Below are positions 46,900 through 55,562 of a stretch of DNA of 57,264 nucleotides, piece by piece. Under the pieces are notes generated by a model. It had not been told where the DNA came from. It saw nothing but the letters and a program-made list of their open reading frames with translations, and did no database searches. The translations under genes and the position numbers were made by a program. This DNA comes from Patescibacteria group bacterium (GTDB taxonomy: Bacteria; Patescibacteriota; Patescibacteriia; Patescibacteriales; JAQTRU01). The DNA lies in the NCBI GenBank assembly GCA_028716725.1, contig JAQUPG010000010.1:1-57264 (forward strand), written 5' to 3'. Every line of letters begins with the position of its first letter. Positions within the stretch are counted from its first letter, which is position 1.

Positions 46900-47496
46900 T
46901 TATCTTCTTAAAATTACAATATTTTTCAAATCTCTTACATCAATTAATCTCGACGGTTTCGCCTTCATTACTCCCGCGTCAATTATTAAATCCGGTTTTC
47001 TCTTTTTAAAATAATTATCTAGACGGCTGACGCTATCTAGACTTTTCTGCCCGCTTAAGTTCAGGCTGGTAGAGACTATCGGCTTGTTTGCCTCATTTAG
47101 TATTTTAATCAAAAATTTCACTTTTGGCAAACGCACGGCTATGGTTTCTCCCCCGGCGGTTAGTTCTGCGGGCAAATTGCCTTTCTTTCTTAAGATAACC
47201 GATGCCGGCCTGGCGCTTTTCCAAATCTTAGCCAGGTATTTTTCCTGCTCTTTACTGACAAAGCAATATTTTTTAAGCATTTTGAAGCCATTGACTAAAA
47301 TTAACAAAGGCTTTCTCCTCTCTCTTCCTTTTATTTTAAAAATTCTATTTATGGCTTTTCTGTTTGTGGCTAGACACCCCAAACCATAAATCGTGTCCGT
47401 TGGATAAACGATAATTTTTCCGCGTTTAAGATAACCAATAATTAAATCAATTTCGTTTTTAGTAATTTTTTTCAGATTTATTTTTATCGTTTCCAT
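46900..47496 (-). CDS. Sua5/YciO/YrdC-family L-threonylcarbamoyladenylate synthase
   Basis: GKIIVYPTDTIYGLGCLATNRKAINRIFKIKGRERRKPLLILV, IVSTSLNLSGQ. Confidence 0.92.
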   Translation of the reverse strand: METIKINLKKITKNEIDLIIGYLKRGKIIVYPTDTIYGLGCLATNRKAINRIFKIKGRERRKPLLILVNGFKMLKKYCFVSKEQEKYLAKIWKSARPASVILRKKGNLPAELTAGGETIAVRLPKVKFLIKILNEANKPIVSTSLNLSGQKSLDSVSRLDNYFKKRKPDLIIDAGVMKAKPSRLIDVRDLKNIVILRR

Positions 47497-47511
47497 ATTC
47501 TTACTTCTTAC

Positions 47512-49014
47512 TTATAATTTTTTTATTACCCCCTTGTTCGCGTCCACCTCAACCCTGTCCCTATCCTTTAAAACCTGTGTCGCGATTTTTGTGCCAACCA
47601 CGCAGGGAATACCTAATTCGCGCGAGACGATCGCGGCATGGCAGGTTAGGCCGCCTTCATCCGTTAAGATTGCCGCGGCCTGCCGAATAGCCGGCATAAG
47701 GTTGGGATTAGTGGAAAAGGAAACTAAAATATTACCCGCCTTCATTTTTTTCATATCTTCCGGCGCGTTAATAATCGCCACTTCTCCCTTGGCTTTGCCA
47801 GGTGAAGCCACTTCGCCGGATAATTTATTAACCATTTTTATTTTCTTTTCCGGCTTTATTTCCCTCTTAACAAAATCCTTGGCCGATTTCCCCACTAGGT
47901 AAAATCTTTTTGGCTTATACCCGTAAACCACTAATTGCAGGCGTTCATTTAATAAATCATGGTTAACTTTTCCAGTTCTTAAGGCTAATTCGACTTCTTC
48001 CGTCAGCATCATCCTTACCTGCTTAATAGACAAATGCAGGCGCTTGGCAATTTCTTTTAACAAAAATTCCAGATGGTAATAAGACCACGTCTGCAGTTCG
48101 CGACGGTAAGCTTTAAAAAAGACAAAATCCCGCACCACGTCAATAATATTTTTTTCATAATTATTTATTTCCAGGCGCCTGATAATTTCTTTCTGCTTAA
48201 TCTGCAAAGTTTTTTTAGCTTCCTGGTATTTCACCAGCTCTTTAGCCGGATTAATCCCCCGCCTTATATAATCTTTTAAAATATCAATAAAATAAATTTC
48301 ATCTCCGGCCGGACCTTCATAAACATAATATACCCAGGCATAGCGGCGGGTATGAGCCGATATAATCTTCCAAATTTTCTTTTCCCGCTTTTTAAAATAA
48401 ACCGCCAGTTTAGCGCTGTCTTCTTTCTTAAACAGACTAACCAGCTTTTTATTTTTTGTTATTAGCGGCAACATTTTTAAAATGGCGATTTCCTGCTGTT
48501 TATTAAAAGTGTCGCGTAAAGAAGAGGTCAAAACATTAAAATATTTATCCGCTTTGTTTTTCTTTAAAATTGCGTGCAGTTCGTCCGAAATAAAAGTCGT
48601 TTCCTGAAAATCAAGCAGGGACAAAATCAAACCGAAAGAATAAAGTTCGGTATTGCTCGCAATAAAATTCTGGTAATGGAAGTTGAGTTCCTGATTGCTG
48701 TACGAGGAAGCTTTTTTTACAAAAGGGCTGGTAGCCGCGGCCTGTTGTTTACCCAATTTTTCAATCTCTTTATAAACATTTTCCAAAAACCTGGAATTAC
48801 TTTTTATTTTTGCCACCAAGGTTTTATGGGCCTTGCCCCAGCCAGACGGCCAGACATAATAAGTAACGGCTTTATTTTCCAAAACAATAATTATGGAGCA
48901 GGCAGCGCCAACTCTTTTTTTCATCGGCCCGGCAAAAGCGTCAATCATCGTGGCTACCGGAAAAAGAGAAACCACGTACTCCCGGGCAATTTTTTCTAAT
49001 TTTTCTTTGGGCAT
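47512..49014 (-). CDS. PEP-utilising-enzyme mobile (swivelling His) domain protein, copy 1
   Basis: C-term NILVSFSTNPNLMPAIRQAAAILTDEGGLTCHAAIVSRELGIPCVVGTKIATQVLKDRDRVEVDANKGVIKKL; no ATP-grasp or PEP-binding domain recognised. Confidence 0.87.
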   Translation of the reverse strand: MPKEKLEKIAREYVVSLFPVATMIDAFAGPMKKRVGAACSIIIVLENKAVTYYVWPSGWGKAHKTLVAKIKSNSRFLENVYKEIEKLGKQQAAATSPFVKKASSYSNQELNFHYQNFIASNTELYSFGLILSLLDFQETTFISDELHAILKKNKADKYFNVLTSSLRDTFNKQQEIAILKMLPLITKNKKLVSLFKKEDSAKLAVYFKKREKKIWKIISAHTRRYAWVYYVYEGPAGDEIYFIDILKDYIRRGINPAKELVKYQEAKKTLQIKQKEIIRRLEINNYEKNIIDVVRDFVFFKAYRRELQTWSYYHLEFLLKEIAKRLHLSIKQVRMMLTEEVELALRTGKVNHDLLNERLQLVVYGYKPKRFYLVGKSAKDFVKREIKPEKKIKMVNKLSGEVASPGKAKGEVAIINAPEDMKKMKAGNILVSFSTNPNLMPAIRQAAAILTDEGGLTCHAAIVSRELGIPCVVGTKIATQVLKDRDRVEVDANKGVIKKL

Positions 49015-49060
49015 ATTTATCTAATATTAGATAAATAATTAACTTAATTTACATCCTTTC

Positions 49061-49089
49061 TTGACAAAAAAATATATCTATGCTATAAT
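49061..49089 (+). promoter_or_regulatory. consensus sigma70 promoter TTGACA-N17-TATAAT with TGC extended -10
   Basis: TTGACAAAAAAATATATCTATGCTATAAT. Confidence 0.85.
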
Positions 49090-49162
49090 TATAAATTAAA
49101 CTGCACATTTTATTTTTCGCGATTTTCACGTTTTTTTCACTCTTTCAAGAAAGGAGTACTAC

Positions 49163-49705
49163 ATGAAGGTTTTTGTTACCCATTCCTTCAAGGAAGAATT
49201 CGATACCGATGGCAAGCCCATTGGTGATCCGGGAATGACTCCAAAAGGCTGCATCGCTATCAAAGGCCTCAATGATTTCATCTCCTGCCTATTCAACGGC
49301 AAGCCCGACCATGTTGTCAGTGCCACGGGAAGACGCCACACCGATATCCCTGATACCCTGGGGCTCGAAGTCAACCGTTATACGGTTGCCTTGGGCGGAC
49401 CGGACAGTCTGGTCACCATCAACGGCGAGAAAAAGATAACCCTTGCAAGCGGCCGCGTCGTTCCCTACGGGGAAGACGTATACAGTTCAGGGGTAACGCC
49501 GGAAGGTGTGGAGAATGAAATTCGGAGAGCGCCGGACAACACGCTTTTCTGTGTCGGTCGGCCGACCATCCTGTTCGGCTTCGGTCTCACAAAAGACCAG
49601 GCCAAAAGCGGAGCCGTCTACGAGATCAAGGAGGAAGGCGGAGAAATAAGCCTCGTTCTCATCAAGGACGGTGTCAATCTCAACGATGACGGCGAAAGGG
49701 TCTGA
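49163..49705 (+). CDS. uncharacterised protein, possibly a degenerate histidine-phosphatase-fold protein
   Basis: SD AAAGGAGTACTAC-ATG, promoter and terminator flank it; MKVFVTHSFKEEF...GMTPKGCIAIKGLNDFI...DHVVSATGRRH. Confidence 0.8.
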   Translation: MKVFVTHSFKEEFDTDGKPIGDPGMTPKGCIAIKGLNDFISCLFNGKPDHVVSATGRRHTDIPDTLGLEVNRYTVALGGPDSLVTINGEKKITLASGRVVPYGEDVYSSGVTPEGVENEIRRAPDNTLFCVGRPTILFGFGLTKDQAKSGAVYEIKEEGGEISLVLIKDGVNLNDDGERV

Positions 49706-49731
49706 TCACCTCATCATCGTAGAGTGATTCA

Positions 49732-49779
49732 TAGCGGCTTCTCAGGTTCAATATGAACTCTGAGTCGCCGCTTTTTTTA
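49732..49779 (+). terminator. strong intrinsic terminator
   Basis: AGCGGCttcTCAGGTTCAATATGAACTCTGAgtcGCCGCTTTTTTT. Confidence 0.8.
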
Positions 49780-50868
49780 TTTTAAAATTTTTACCACTCC
49801 CCTCTTAGCATCAACCTCTACCCTATCCCCGTCTTTTAAGACCTGCGTGGCGATTTTTGTGCCGATAATACAGGGTTTTTTCATCTCACGGGCGACAATC
49901 GCGGCGTGGCAGGTAATTCCGCCTTCGTCCGTAATAATTGCTCTAACTTTTTTCAAAAAAGGAATGTAATCCAATTCTGTCATTGGCGTAACAATAATTT
50001 CACCTTTTTTAATCTCGTTTAACTCATCTTTTTTTATTATCACTCTCGCTTTACCCTTCACTCTCCCGGGGAAAACGGTTCGCCCTTTCAATTCCCCCAC
50101 CTTTCCTGAACAAGTGTTTATGCCTTTAAGAAAAGAATTCCATTCTAAAATTATTTTTTTTCTGGTAGTCACAATAATACTTTTATCACGAACTATAAGG
50201 AAATAGGCACGAGATCTCTTAATCGCTTCTTTCTTATTTATCTTCTCGTTTATAATCTCTTCTGGTATTGAATTTAGCAATATAGGCTGCCTTATCTTTA
50301 ATTCTTTAGCTAGGAGCCCAAGAACTTCGTCAATCAAATTTTCTAAAATAATTGTCTTATCCTGCGTCAAAGAACGAATTTTTCTAATTAAAGGCTCATA
50401 AGGCTTCAAAAAATTTTCCTGGCCGGTTTGCCTAAAACAGGCATCAAGGGTAAAAGTGAAATTTTGAATTATCCAGAACCTCTTGAATTGAATATAAAGA
50501 TTTTTAAAGATTATCAACAATTTTTCTCTGCCTGGTTTTATTTTCTTTTTCAATTCTTTGCTTATTTGAGTAATATTAGCCTCAACCCTCTCGGTCTCTT
50601 CTTTACTGATATTAAAAAACTTTCTAAGATACGCCCTTTTATTCCTCAAATTTTTAAAATAATTGGCTCCTCTTTTAAAATATTTATCTCGGCGATAAAC
50701 ATTGATTATTCCTTTTTCAGAAACTAAGCACCCGGCATTATAAGTCCAGCCCCAGATTTTTCTGCTTTTTTCTTTGTAACTTTTGGCGATCATATAAAAT
50801 CTAACCAATGGTAAATCTCGAGTCACAAGCAACCGCCAATCTTTATTTTTTATTTTTAACGATTCCAT
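49777..50868 (-). CDS. PEP-utilising-enzyme mobile domain protein, copy 2
   Basis: ITDEGGITCHAAIVAREMKKPCIIGTKIATQVLKDGDRVEVDAKRGVVKILK. Confidence 0.85.
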   Translation of the reverse strand: MESLKIKNKDWRLLVTRDLPLVRFYMIAKSYKEKSRKIWGWTYNAGCLVSEKGIINVYRRDKYFKRGANYFKNLRNKRAYLRKFFNISKEETERVEANITQISKELKKKIKPGREKLLIIFKNLYIQFKRFWIIQNFTFTLDACFRQTGQENFLKPYEPLIRKIRSLTQDKTIILENLIDEVLGLLAKELKIRQPILLNSIPEEIINEKINKKEAIKRSRAYFLIVRDKSIIVTTRKKIILEWNSFLKGINTCSGKVGELKGRTVFPGRVKGKARVIIKKDELNEIKKGEIIVTPMTELDYIPFLKKVRAIITDEGGITCHAAIVAREMKKPCIIGTKIATQVLKDGDRVEVDAKRGVVKILK

Positions 50869-50877
50869 AAATTATGA

Positions 50878-52341
50878 TCATATTTTTCTCACTACCCCCT
50901 TATTAGCGTCTATCTCCACCAAATCTCCATCCTTTAACGCTCTCGTCGCGATTTTCGTGCCGACCACGCAAGGAATGCCTAATTCGCGCGAAACAATAGC
51001 GGCATGAGAAAGCAATCCGCCCTCATCGGTTATTATGGCTACGGCTTTTTCCATAGCCGGGACGTATTTCGGGGTTGTTTTGGGAGCGACTAATATTTCC
51101 CCCTTTTTTATTTTGGCAATATCGCGGTGGCTTTCCACTACTCTTACTATTCCCCTTACTTTACCCGAGGAAGCGATTATCCCCTTTATTAAATTTATCC
51201 GCTTTATCTGCGAACCTACCTTTTGTTTTTCTTGTTGCTCTAATCTTTCCAGTTCTTTTCCGGAATAAACCTTAAATTTGCCTTTTTGGTAAACTAGACC
51301 CCAACTTTTTATTCTTTCCTTTAATCTAATTTTTTTAGCCGGCGGAATGGCACCCTTTCTGAAAAATTCATCTATTTCTTCGAAGGTCATTTCAATAAGC
51401 ATCTCGTAAGTTACCCCCATTCTCCGAGCCAATTCCAAAAGAAAATTTTTAAAATAATGGGTGATTAAGCATCCGGCTTCATCCAGATAATTAAGGCAGA
51501 ACCCCCACTCTTTTAGAGTCCCAATAATGAGTTTAGCCTGCGGGGAAAGTTTAAGCTCTTTAACTATTTTCTCCGTTAACTCCTGATTCTTTTCCTGCAG
51601 TTTCATTTTTCTTATTTCTTCTTTTAAATTTTTGGCTAAAATTTCTTTAATTCTTTTCCCCATTTCCGCCGCGGAATATGGCTCATAATAATAAAAATAA
51701 TGGTTCAGGAAGCCGTATTTCTTAATATGGTTTTTCATCATTCTCTGGACTTGACCGCTTTTAAGTGAAAATTTTCTTTTGTTAACCAAGTCAGCTATCT
51801 TTAAAAGTTGAAATTTTTCTTCTCTTACTAAAGTCGGCCTATCTAGCCCAGTTAAAATTTCGATAATCTCGTTAAATTTACTTTTATCTTTTAGCTTCCT
51901 ACCTACCTCGGACGTTAAAATTCCCGGCAGATAACGGTCTATGACGTAATAAGTCATATCAAGAGCAAGCCACTTCTTTTTAAGATCAATAAATTTTTTA
52001 TAAATTATTTCTAGCTCCCTGGCTTTCGATCTCGAAAAATCGCTTCCTCTGTATCTCCGACAAAATTCAATAATCCTTTTAATCTGTTTCTCAAACTCTT
52101 TACCCAATTCCAGGAGATAACCAGGCCTTCTTTTTTCTCTTAATTTAATCAATTCTAAACATTTATCCCATTCCTCCCTATTAAAATAAGTGGCGCCGAG
52201 AATTCGCCGGTAATAATGGAAATTAAAATCAGATTTTAAAAACTTCGGCAGTAATTCTTCTTTTAAAAAATAAGGGAAAGCGCACATCAAAAATAATGGC
52301 AATTTCCCAGATTTAGTGATCTGTGTCCAATTACTTCCCAT
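50878..52341 (-). CDS. PEP-utilising-enzyme mobile domain protein, copy 3
   Basis: EILVAPKTTPKYVPAMEKAVAIITDEGGLLSHAAIVSRELGIPCVVGTKIATRALKDGDLVEIDANKGVVRKI. Confidence 0.87.
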   Translation of the reverse strand: MGSNWTQITKSGKLPLFLMCAFPYFLKEELLPKFLKSDFNFHYYRRILGATYFNREEWDKCLELIKLREKRRPGYLLELGKEFEKQIKRIIEFCRRYRGSDFSRSKARELEIIYKKFIDLKKKWLALDMTYYVIDRYLPGILTSEVGRKLKDKSKFNEIIEILTGLDRPTLVREEKFQLLKIADLVNKRKFSLKSGQVQRMMKNHIKKYGFLNHYFYYYEPYSAAEMGKRIKEILAKNLKEEIRKMKLQEKNQELTEKIVKELKLSPQAKLIIGTLKEWGFCLNYLDEAGCLITHYFKNFLLELARRMGVTYEMLIEMTFEEIDEFFRKGAIPPAKKIRLKERIKSWGLVYQKGKFKVYSGKELERLEQQEKQKVGSQIKRINLIKGIIASSGKVRGIVRVVESHRDIAKIKKGEILVAPKTTPKYVPAMEKAVAIITDEGGLLSHAAIVSRELGIPCVVGTKIATRALKDGDLVEIDANKGVVRKI

Positions 52342-52350
52342 AAAATTAAC

Positions 52351-52911
52351 CTATATCAAACTCTGCAGTTTCTTTAAAACTTCAGGCAGGAGCGGGGTTA
52401 AAACAGCGGCGAATTTTACGAGCGGAGGCGCAACCTGCGAGTTAACCAGCCAGTCGCCAAAGAAGCTGTTAAAAATAGTATAGCGGGCGGCCACGTATAA
52501 AACTAAACCCATAATCAAACCGCCCGAAAGTAGCCCTAAAATCGCCCCGGCCAAACGGTTAATGCTTTTTAAAAAAGGAATAATGGAGATGATGTGAAAA
52601 GTCTTGTCCAAAATTACAAAAGCAAAGCAGACCAGGCGGTTTATCAGGGTAAATAAAATTATAAAAACGACAACTTTACCTAAATTATTGAAGCCGAAAG
52701 ATAAATCACCAACCCAAGAAAAAACTTCCAGATAAAAACGGCTGGCGAGCCAGGCGCCGATGATTACTCCGGCAAGCGAACCCAGAGTCCTAATCAGGCC
52801 GAAAAATAAGCCGTAAAAAACGAAGCCAGCCAAAATTATTAATAGAATAATGTCAAAGATAGACATATTTTTAATTAAAAGTAAAAAGTTATAAAGTTTA
52901 TAAACTTTCAA
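52351..52911 (-). CDS. CvpA family membrane protein
   Basis: FDIILLIILAGFVFYGLFFGLIRTLGSLAGVIIGAWLASRFY, FLKSINRLAGAILGLLSG. Confidence 0.85.
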   Translation of the reverse strand: MKVYKLYNFLLLIKNMSIFDIILLIILAGFVFYGLFFGLIRTLGSLAGVIIGAWLASRFYLEVFSWVGDLSFGFNNLGKVVVFIILFTLINRLVCFAFVILDKTFHIISIIPFLKSINRLAGAILGLLSGGLIMGLVLYVAARYTIFNSFFGDWLVNSQVAPPLVKFAAVLTPLLPEVLKKLQSLI

Positions 52912-52921
52912 CTAATACATA

Positions 52922-54364
52922 TTAACTGGCAGAAATCCTGGGAAATAATGAATCCCCCTTTTTTATCTGCTTAACAGAAAACTGTTCTATTATCTTTCCC
53001 GCGGTTTCCGGCATAAACGGTTGCAGATAATAAGCCACGTCTAAAATATTTTGAGCTACCGGCTCTAAAACTTTTTTTATATTATTTTTATCTTTCATCT
53101 TCCAGGGCGCTTTGACGCTTAAAAATTCATCACTTTGCCGCAATTTTTCCCATAAAATTTTTAAGACCTCGTCGAAGCGGTATAATTCCATTTTCTGACT
53201 GAATTCTTTTTTCAATTTTTTGTCGCTGTCCGGTTTTATTTTTACTTCTATCTCGTTCTTTTCCAATAAATTAGAAACCCGGGCCACTAAGTTCCCTAAA
53301 CCATTGGCTAAATCGGCGTTGTAGCGAATTTCAAATTTTTCATAAGAAAAATCTCCGTCTTCAAAAGGCAAAATTTCCGACAATAAATAATAGCGGGTAG
53401 CGTCCGCCCCGTATTTTTCGACTACCGTAAAAGGATTGATAACATTACCCAGGCTTTTGCTCATTTTCTGCCCGTTGGCGGTTAAAAAACCAAAAATTAG
53501 AATCTGCTTTGAGGGCGGCAATCCGGCTGACATCAGCATCCCCTGCCACATAGCGGCCTGCTGGCGCAGATTATCTTTCCCGGCCACCTGGACCACCGGC
53601 CAGAAATCCTTAAATTTTTTTTCATCTTCCGGCCAGCCCAGAGCCGAAACGTAATTTACCAAAGCGTCAAACCAGACATACATAACATGAGCCGGGTCTC
53701 CGGGCACCGGAATCCCCCAGGGCATTTTTTCAGCTAAGCGGGAAACGGAAAAATCCTGCAGGCCGGCTTTGACAAAATTATTTATTTCATTAAGCCGATG
53801 CGCCGGAATAACAAAATCCTTATTTTTCCCATAAAGTTTTAATAGTTTATCCTGATACTTTGACCAACGAAAAAAATAATTTTCCTCCTCTATTACCTCA
53901 AGTTCTAAATTAGGGTGCTCCGGACATTTGCCATCCGAGAGCTCTGATTCGGTTTTCTCCAGCTCGCAGCCAACGCAATATTTTATCTTATAATTTTTCT
54001 TGTAGATATCGCCGTTGGTTTCGCATCTTCTCCAGAACTCCTGCGCCGCCGCAATATGATGCGGGTCGGTCGTGCGGATAAAATTATTGTAGCTTAAGTT
54101 TAAAGCGCTCTTTAAATTATCAAACTTAGCCGCGTATTTGTCGCAGTATTTTTGCGGATCCTTTTTCTCTTCTTTGGCTTTGCGGTAAATCTTTAAGCCG
54201 TGCTCATCCGTACCCGTATTAAAAAACACTTCTTTACCTAAAAGCCTCTGCCATCTCGCAATTACGTCTGCTTTAATAATTTCCGCGGCAAAACCGATAT
54301 GCGGGTCAGCGTTAACATAAGGCAGGGTGGTGGTAATATAAAATTTTTTCTTTGGACCAAACAT
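52922..54364 (-). CDS. metG: methionyl-tRNA synthetase
   Basis: FYITTTLPYVNADPHIGFAAEIIKADVIARW, GTDEHGLKI, MYVWFDALVNYVSALGWP, NGQKMSKSLGNVINP. Confidence 0.97.
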   Translation of the reverse strand: MFGPKKKFYITTTLPYVNADPHIGFAAEIIKADVIARWQRLLGKEVFFNTGTDEHGLKIYRKAKEEKKDPQKYCDKYAAKFDNLKSALNLSYNNFIRTTDPHHIAAAQEFWRRCETNGDIYKKNYKIKYCVGCELEKTESELSDGKCPEHPNLELEVIEEENYFFRWSKYQDKLLKLYGKNKDFVIPAHRLNEINNFVKAGLQDFSVSRLAEKMPWGIPVPGDPAHVMYVWFDALVNYVSALGWPEDEKKFKDFWPVVQVAGKDNLRQQAAMWQGMLMSAGLPPSKQILIFGFLTANGQKMSKSLGNVINPFTVVEKYGADATRYYLLSEILPFEDGDFSYEKFEIRYNADLANGLGNLVARVSNLLEKNEIEVKIKPDSDKKLKKEFSQKMELYRFDEVLKILWEKLRQSDEFLSVKAPWKMKDKNNIKKVLEPVAQNILDVAYYLQPFMPETAGKIIEQFSVKQIKKGDSLFPRISAS

Positions 54365-54428
54365 ATTTATCTGGTATAATTAATATATAAAATTTGAAAA
54401 GCTACTCGGAAAAAGTCAGGAGGCGAAA

Positions 54429-54695
54429 ATGGGTATAATAAACGCCATAATCTTCATATTCCAAGTAATTATTATCCTTGCTCTTTTAATAGCGGGATTA
54501 CTTCTTGGTTCTAAGACAAACGCCCCTATTTGTTTTTTTGTTTTCCTAGGCTTCTTATTTTTTGCGGGCGAATTGGGTTATCTTTGCCATCGGAGCGAAG
54601 ATATCCAATTAAACAAGGATTTTATTTTTTTCATGGCCGTTAGCCTCCTAGCGGGCGAAATTATCGGCTACTGCCGTAAAATTATGAGAATATAA
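54429..54695 (+). CDS. small two-to-three-TM protein
   Basis: SD CAGGAGGCGAAA-ATG; upstream TGGTATAAT; terminator after stop. Confidence 0.6.
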   Translation: MGIINAIIFIFQVIIILALLIAGLLLGSKTNAPICFFVFLGFLFFAGELGYLCHRSEDIQLNKDFIFFMAVSLLAGEIIGYCRKIMRI

Positions 54696-54712
54696 TTCTT
54701 TAACTCCGCTTC

Positions 54713-54742
54713 GGCCGCGATTTCCGAGTCGCGGCTTTTTTA
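54713..54742 (+). terminator. intrinsic terminator
   Basis: GCCGCGA-TTTCCGAG-TCGCGGC-TTTTTT. Confidence 0.8.
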
Positions 54743-55465
54743 TTTCCCAATTATTACAACAAACTCCCCTTTCTGGTCATCTCGGCTGTCTTTTATTTTA
54801 TTTATAATATCTTCCGTTTCCCCCCGATATATAGTTTCATGCATTTTTGAAAGCTCCCTGCATACGACTACCGAAGCCAGTTCTTTGAATTTTTCTTTAT
54901 TCTCCTCGTCATCCCGCATTGCCTTTTCCATCCCTTTAAGTTCCTCCAAAAATTTTATTATCCGGTGTTTTGATTCATAAACCACTACCGGCAATTCGGA
55001 TTTTATAACTTTTTTTAAAAACGTCTGCCGGCCCTTTTTATGAGGCGGAAACCCCATAAAAATAAATTTGTCGGTCGGGATGCCGGAAATGGATAAAGCC
55101 GCGGTTACGGCCGACGGCCCGGGCACAGACTCAATTTTTACGTCTTCGCCGAATTTATCAGTCACGGCCTGGATTAATTTCCCCCCCGGATCGGATATTC
55201 CCGGCGTACCGGCATCGGAAACTAAAGCCAAATCCTTGCCTTGCCCCAATAAATCCAGAATATAATCGGTTTTGGAAAAATCAGAATGCTGGTGGTAGGA
55301 AATAACCGGCGTTTTTATTTTATAGTGCTCCAATAATTTTTTAGTCACCCGCGTATCCTCGCATAATATAAAATCAACTTCACCTAAAATGCGAAGCGCT
55401 CTTAAACTAATATCCTCTAAATTTCCGATGGGTGTGCCGACTATATACAACATACCAAAATCCAA
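54740..55465 (-). CDS. rsmI: 16S rRNA (cytidine(1402)-2'-O)-methyltransferase
   Basis: LYIVGTPIGNLEDISLRALRIL, CEDTRVTKKLLEHY, LVSDAGTPGISDPGGKLI, PGPSAVTAALSISG. Confidence 0.95.
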   Translation of the reverse strand: MDFGMLYIVGTPIGNLEDISLRALRILGEVDFILCEDTRVTKKLLEHYKIKTPVISYHQHSDFSKTDYILDLLGQGKDLALVSDAGTPGISDPGGKLIQAVTDKFGEDVKIESVPGPSAVTAALSISGIPTDKFIFMGFPPHKKGRQTFLKKVIKSELPVVVYESKHRIIKFLEELKGMEKAMRDDEENKEKFKELASVVVCRELSKMHETIYRGETEDIINKIKDSRDDQKGEFVVIIGK

Positions 55466-55501
55466 AGCTCAAATGTCAAATAAAGTTCAAAACTCAAAAT
55501 C

Positions 55502-55531
55502 CCTGCCTGCGCCGAGGCTTCGGCAGGCAGG
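55502..55531. repeat. palindromic repeat CCTGCCTGCGCCGAGGCTTCGGCAGGCAGG
   Basis: Outer arms CCTGCCTG/CAGGCAGG as in the 34359 palindrome. Confidence 0.85.
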
Positions 55532-55562
55532 CAAAACTATTTTTGACATTTAGATTTTTTAA

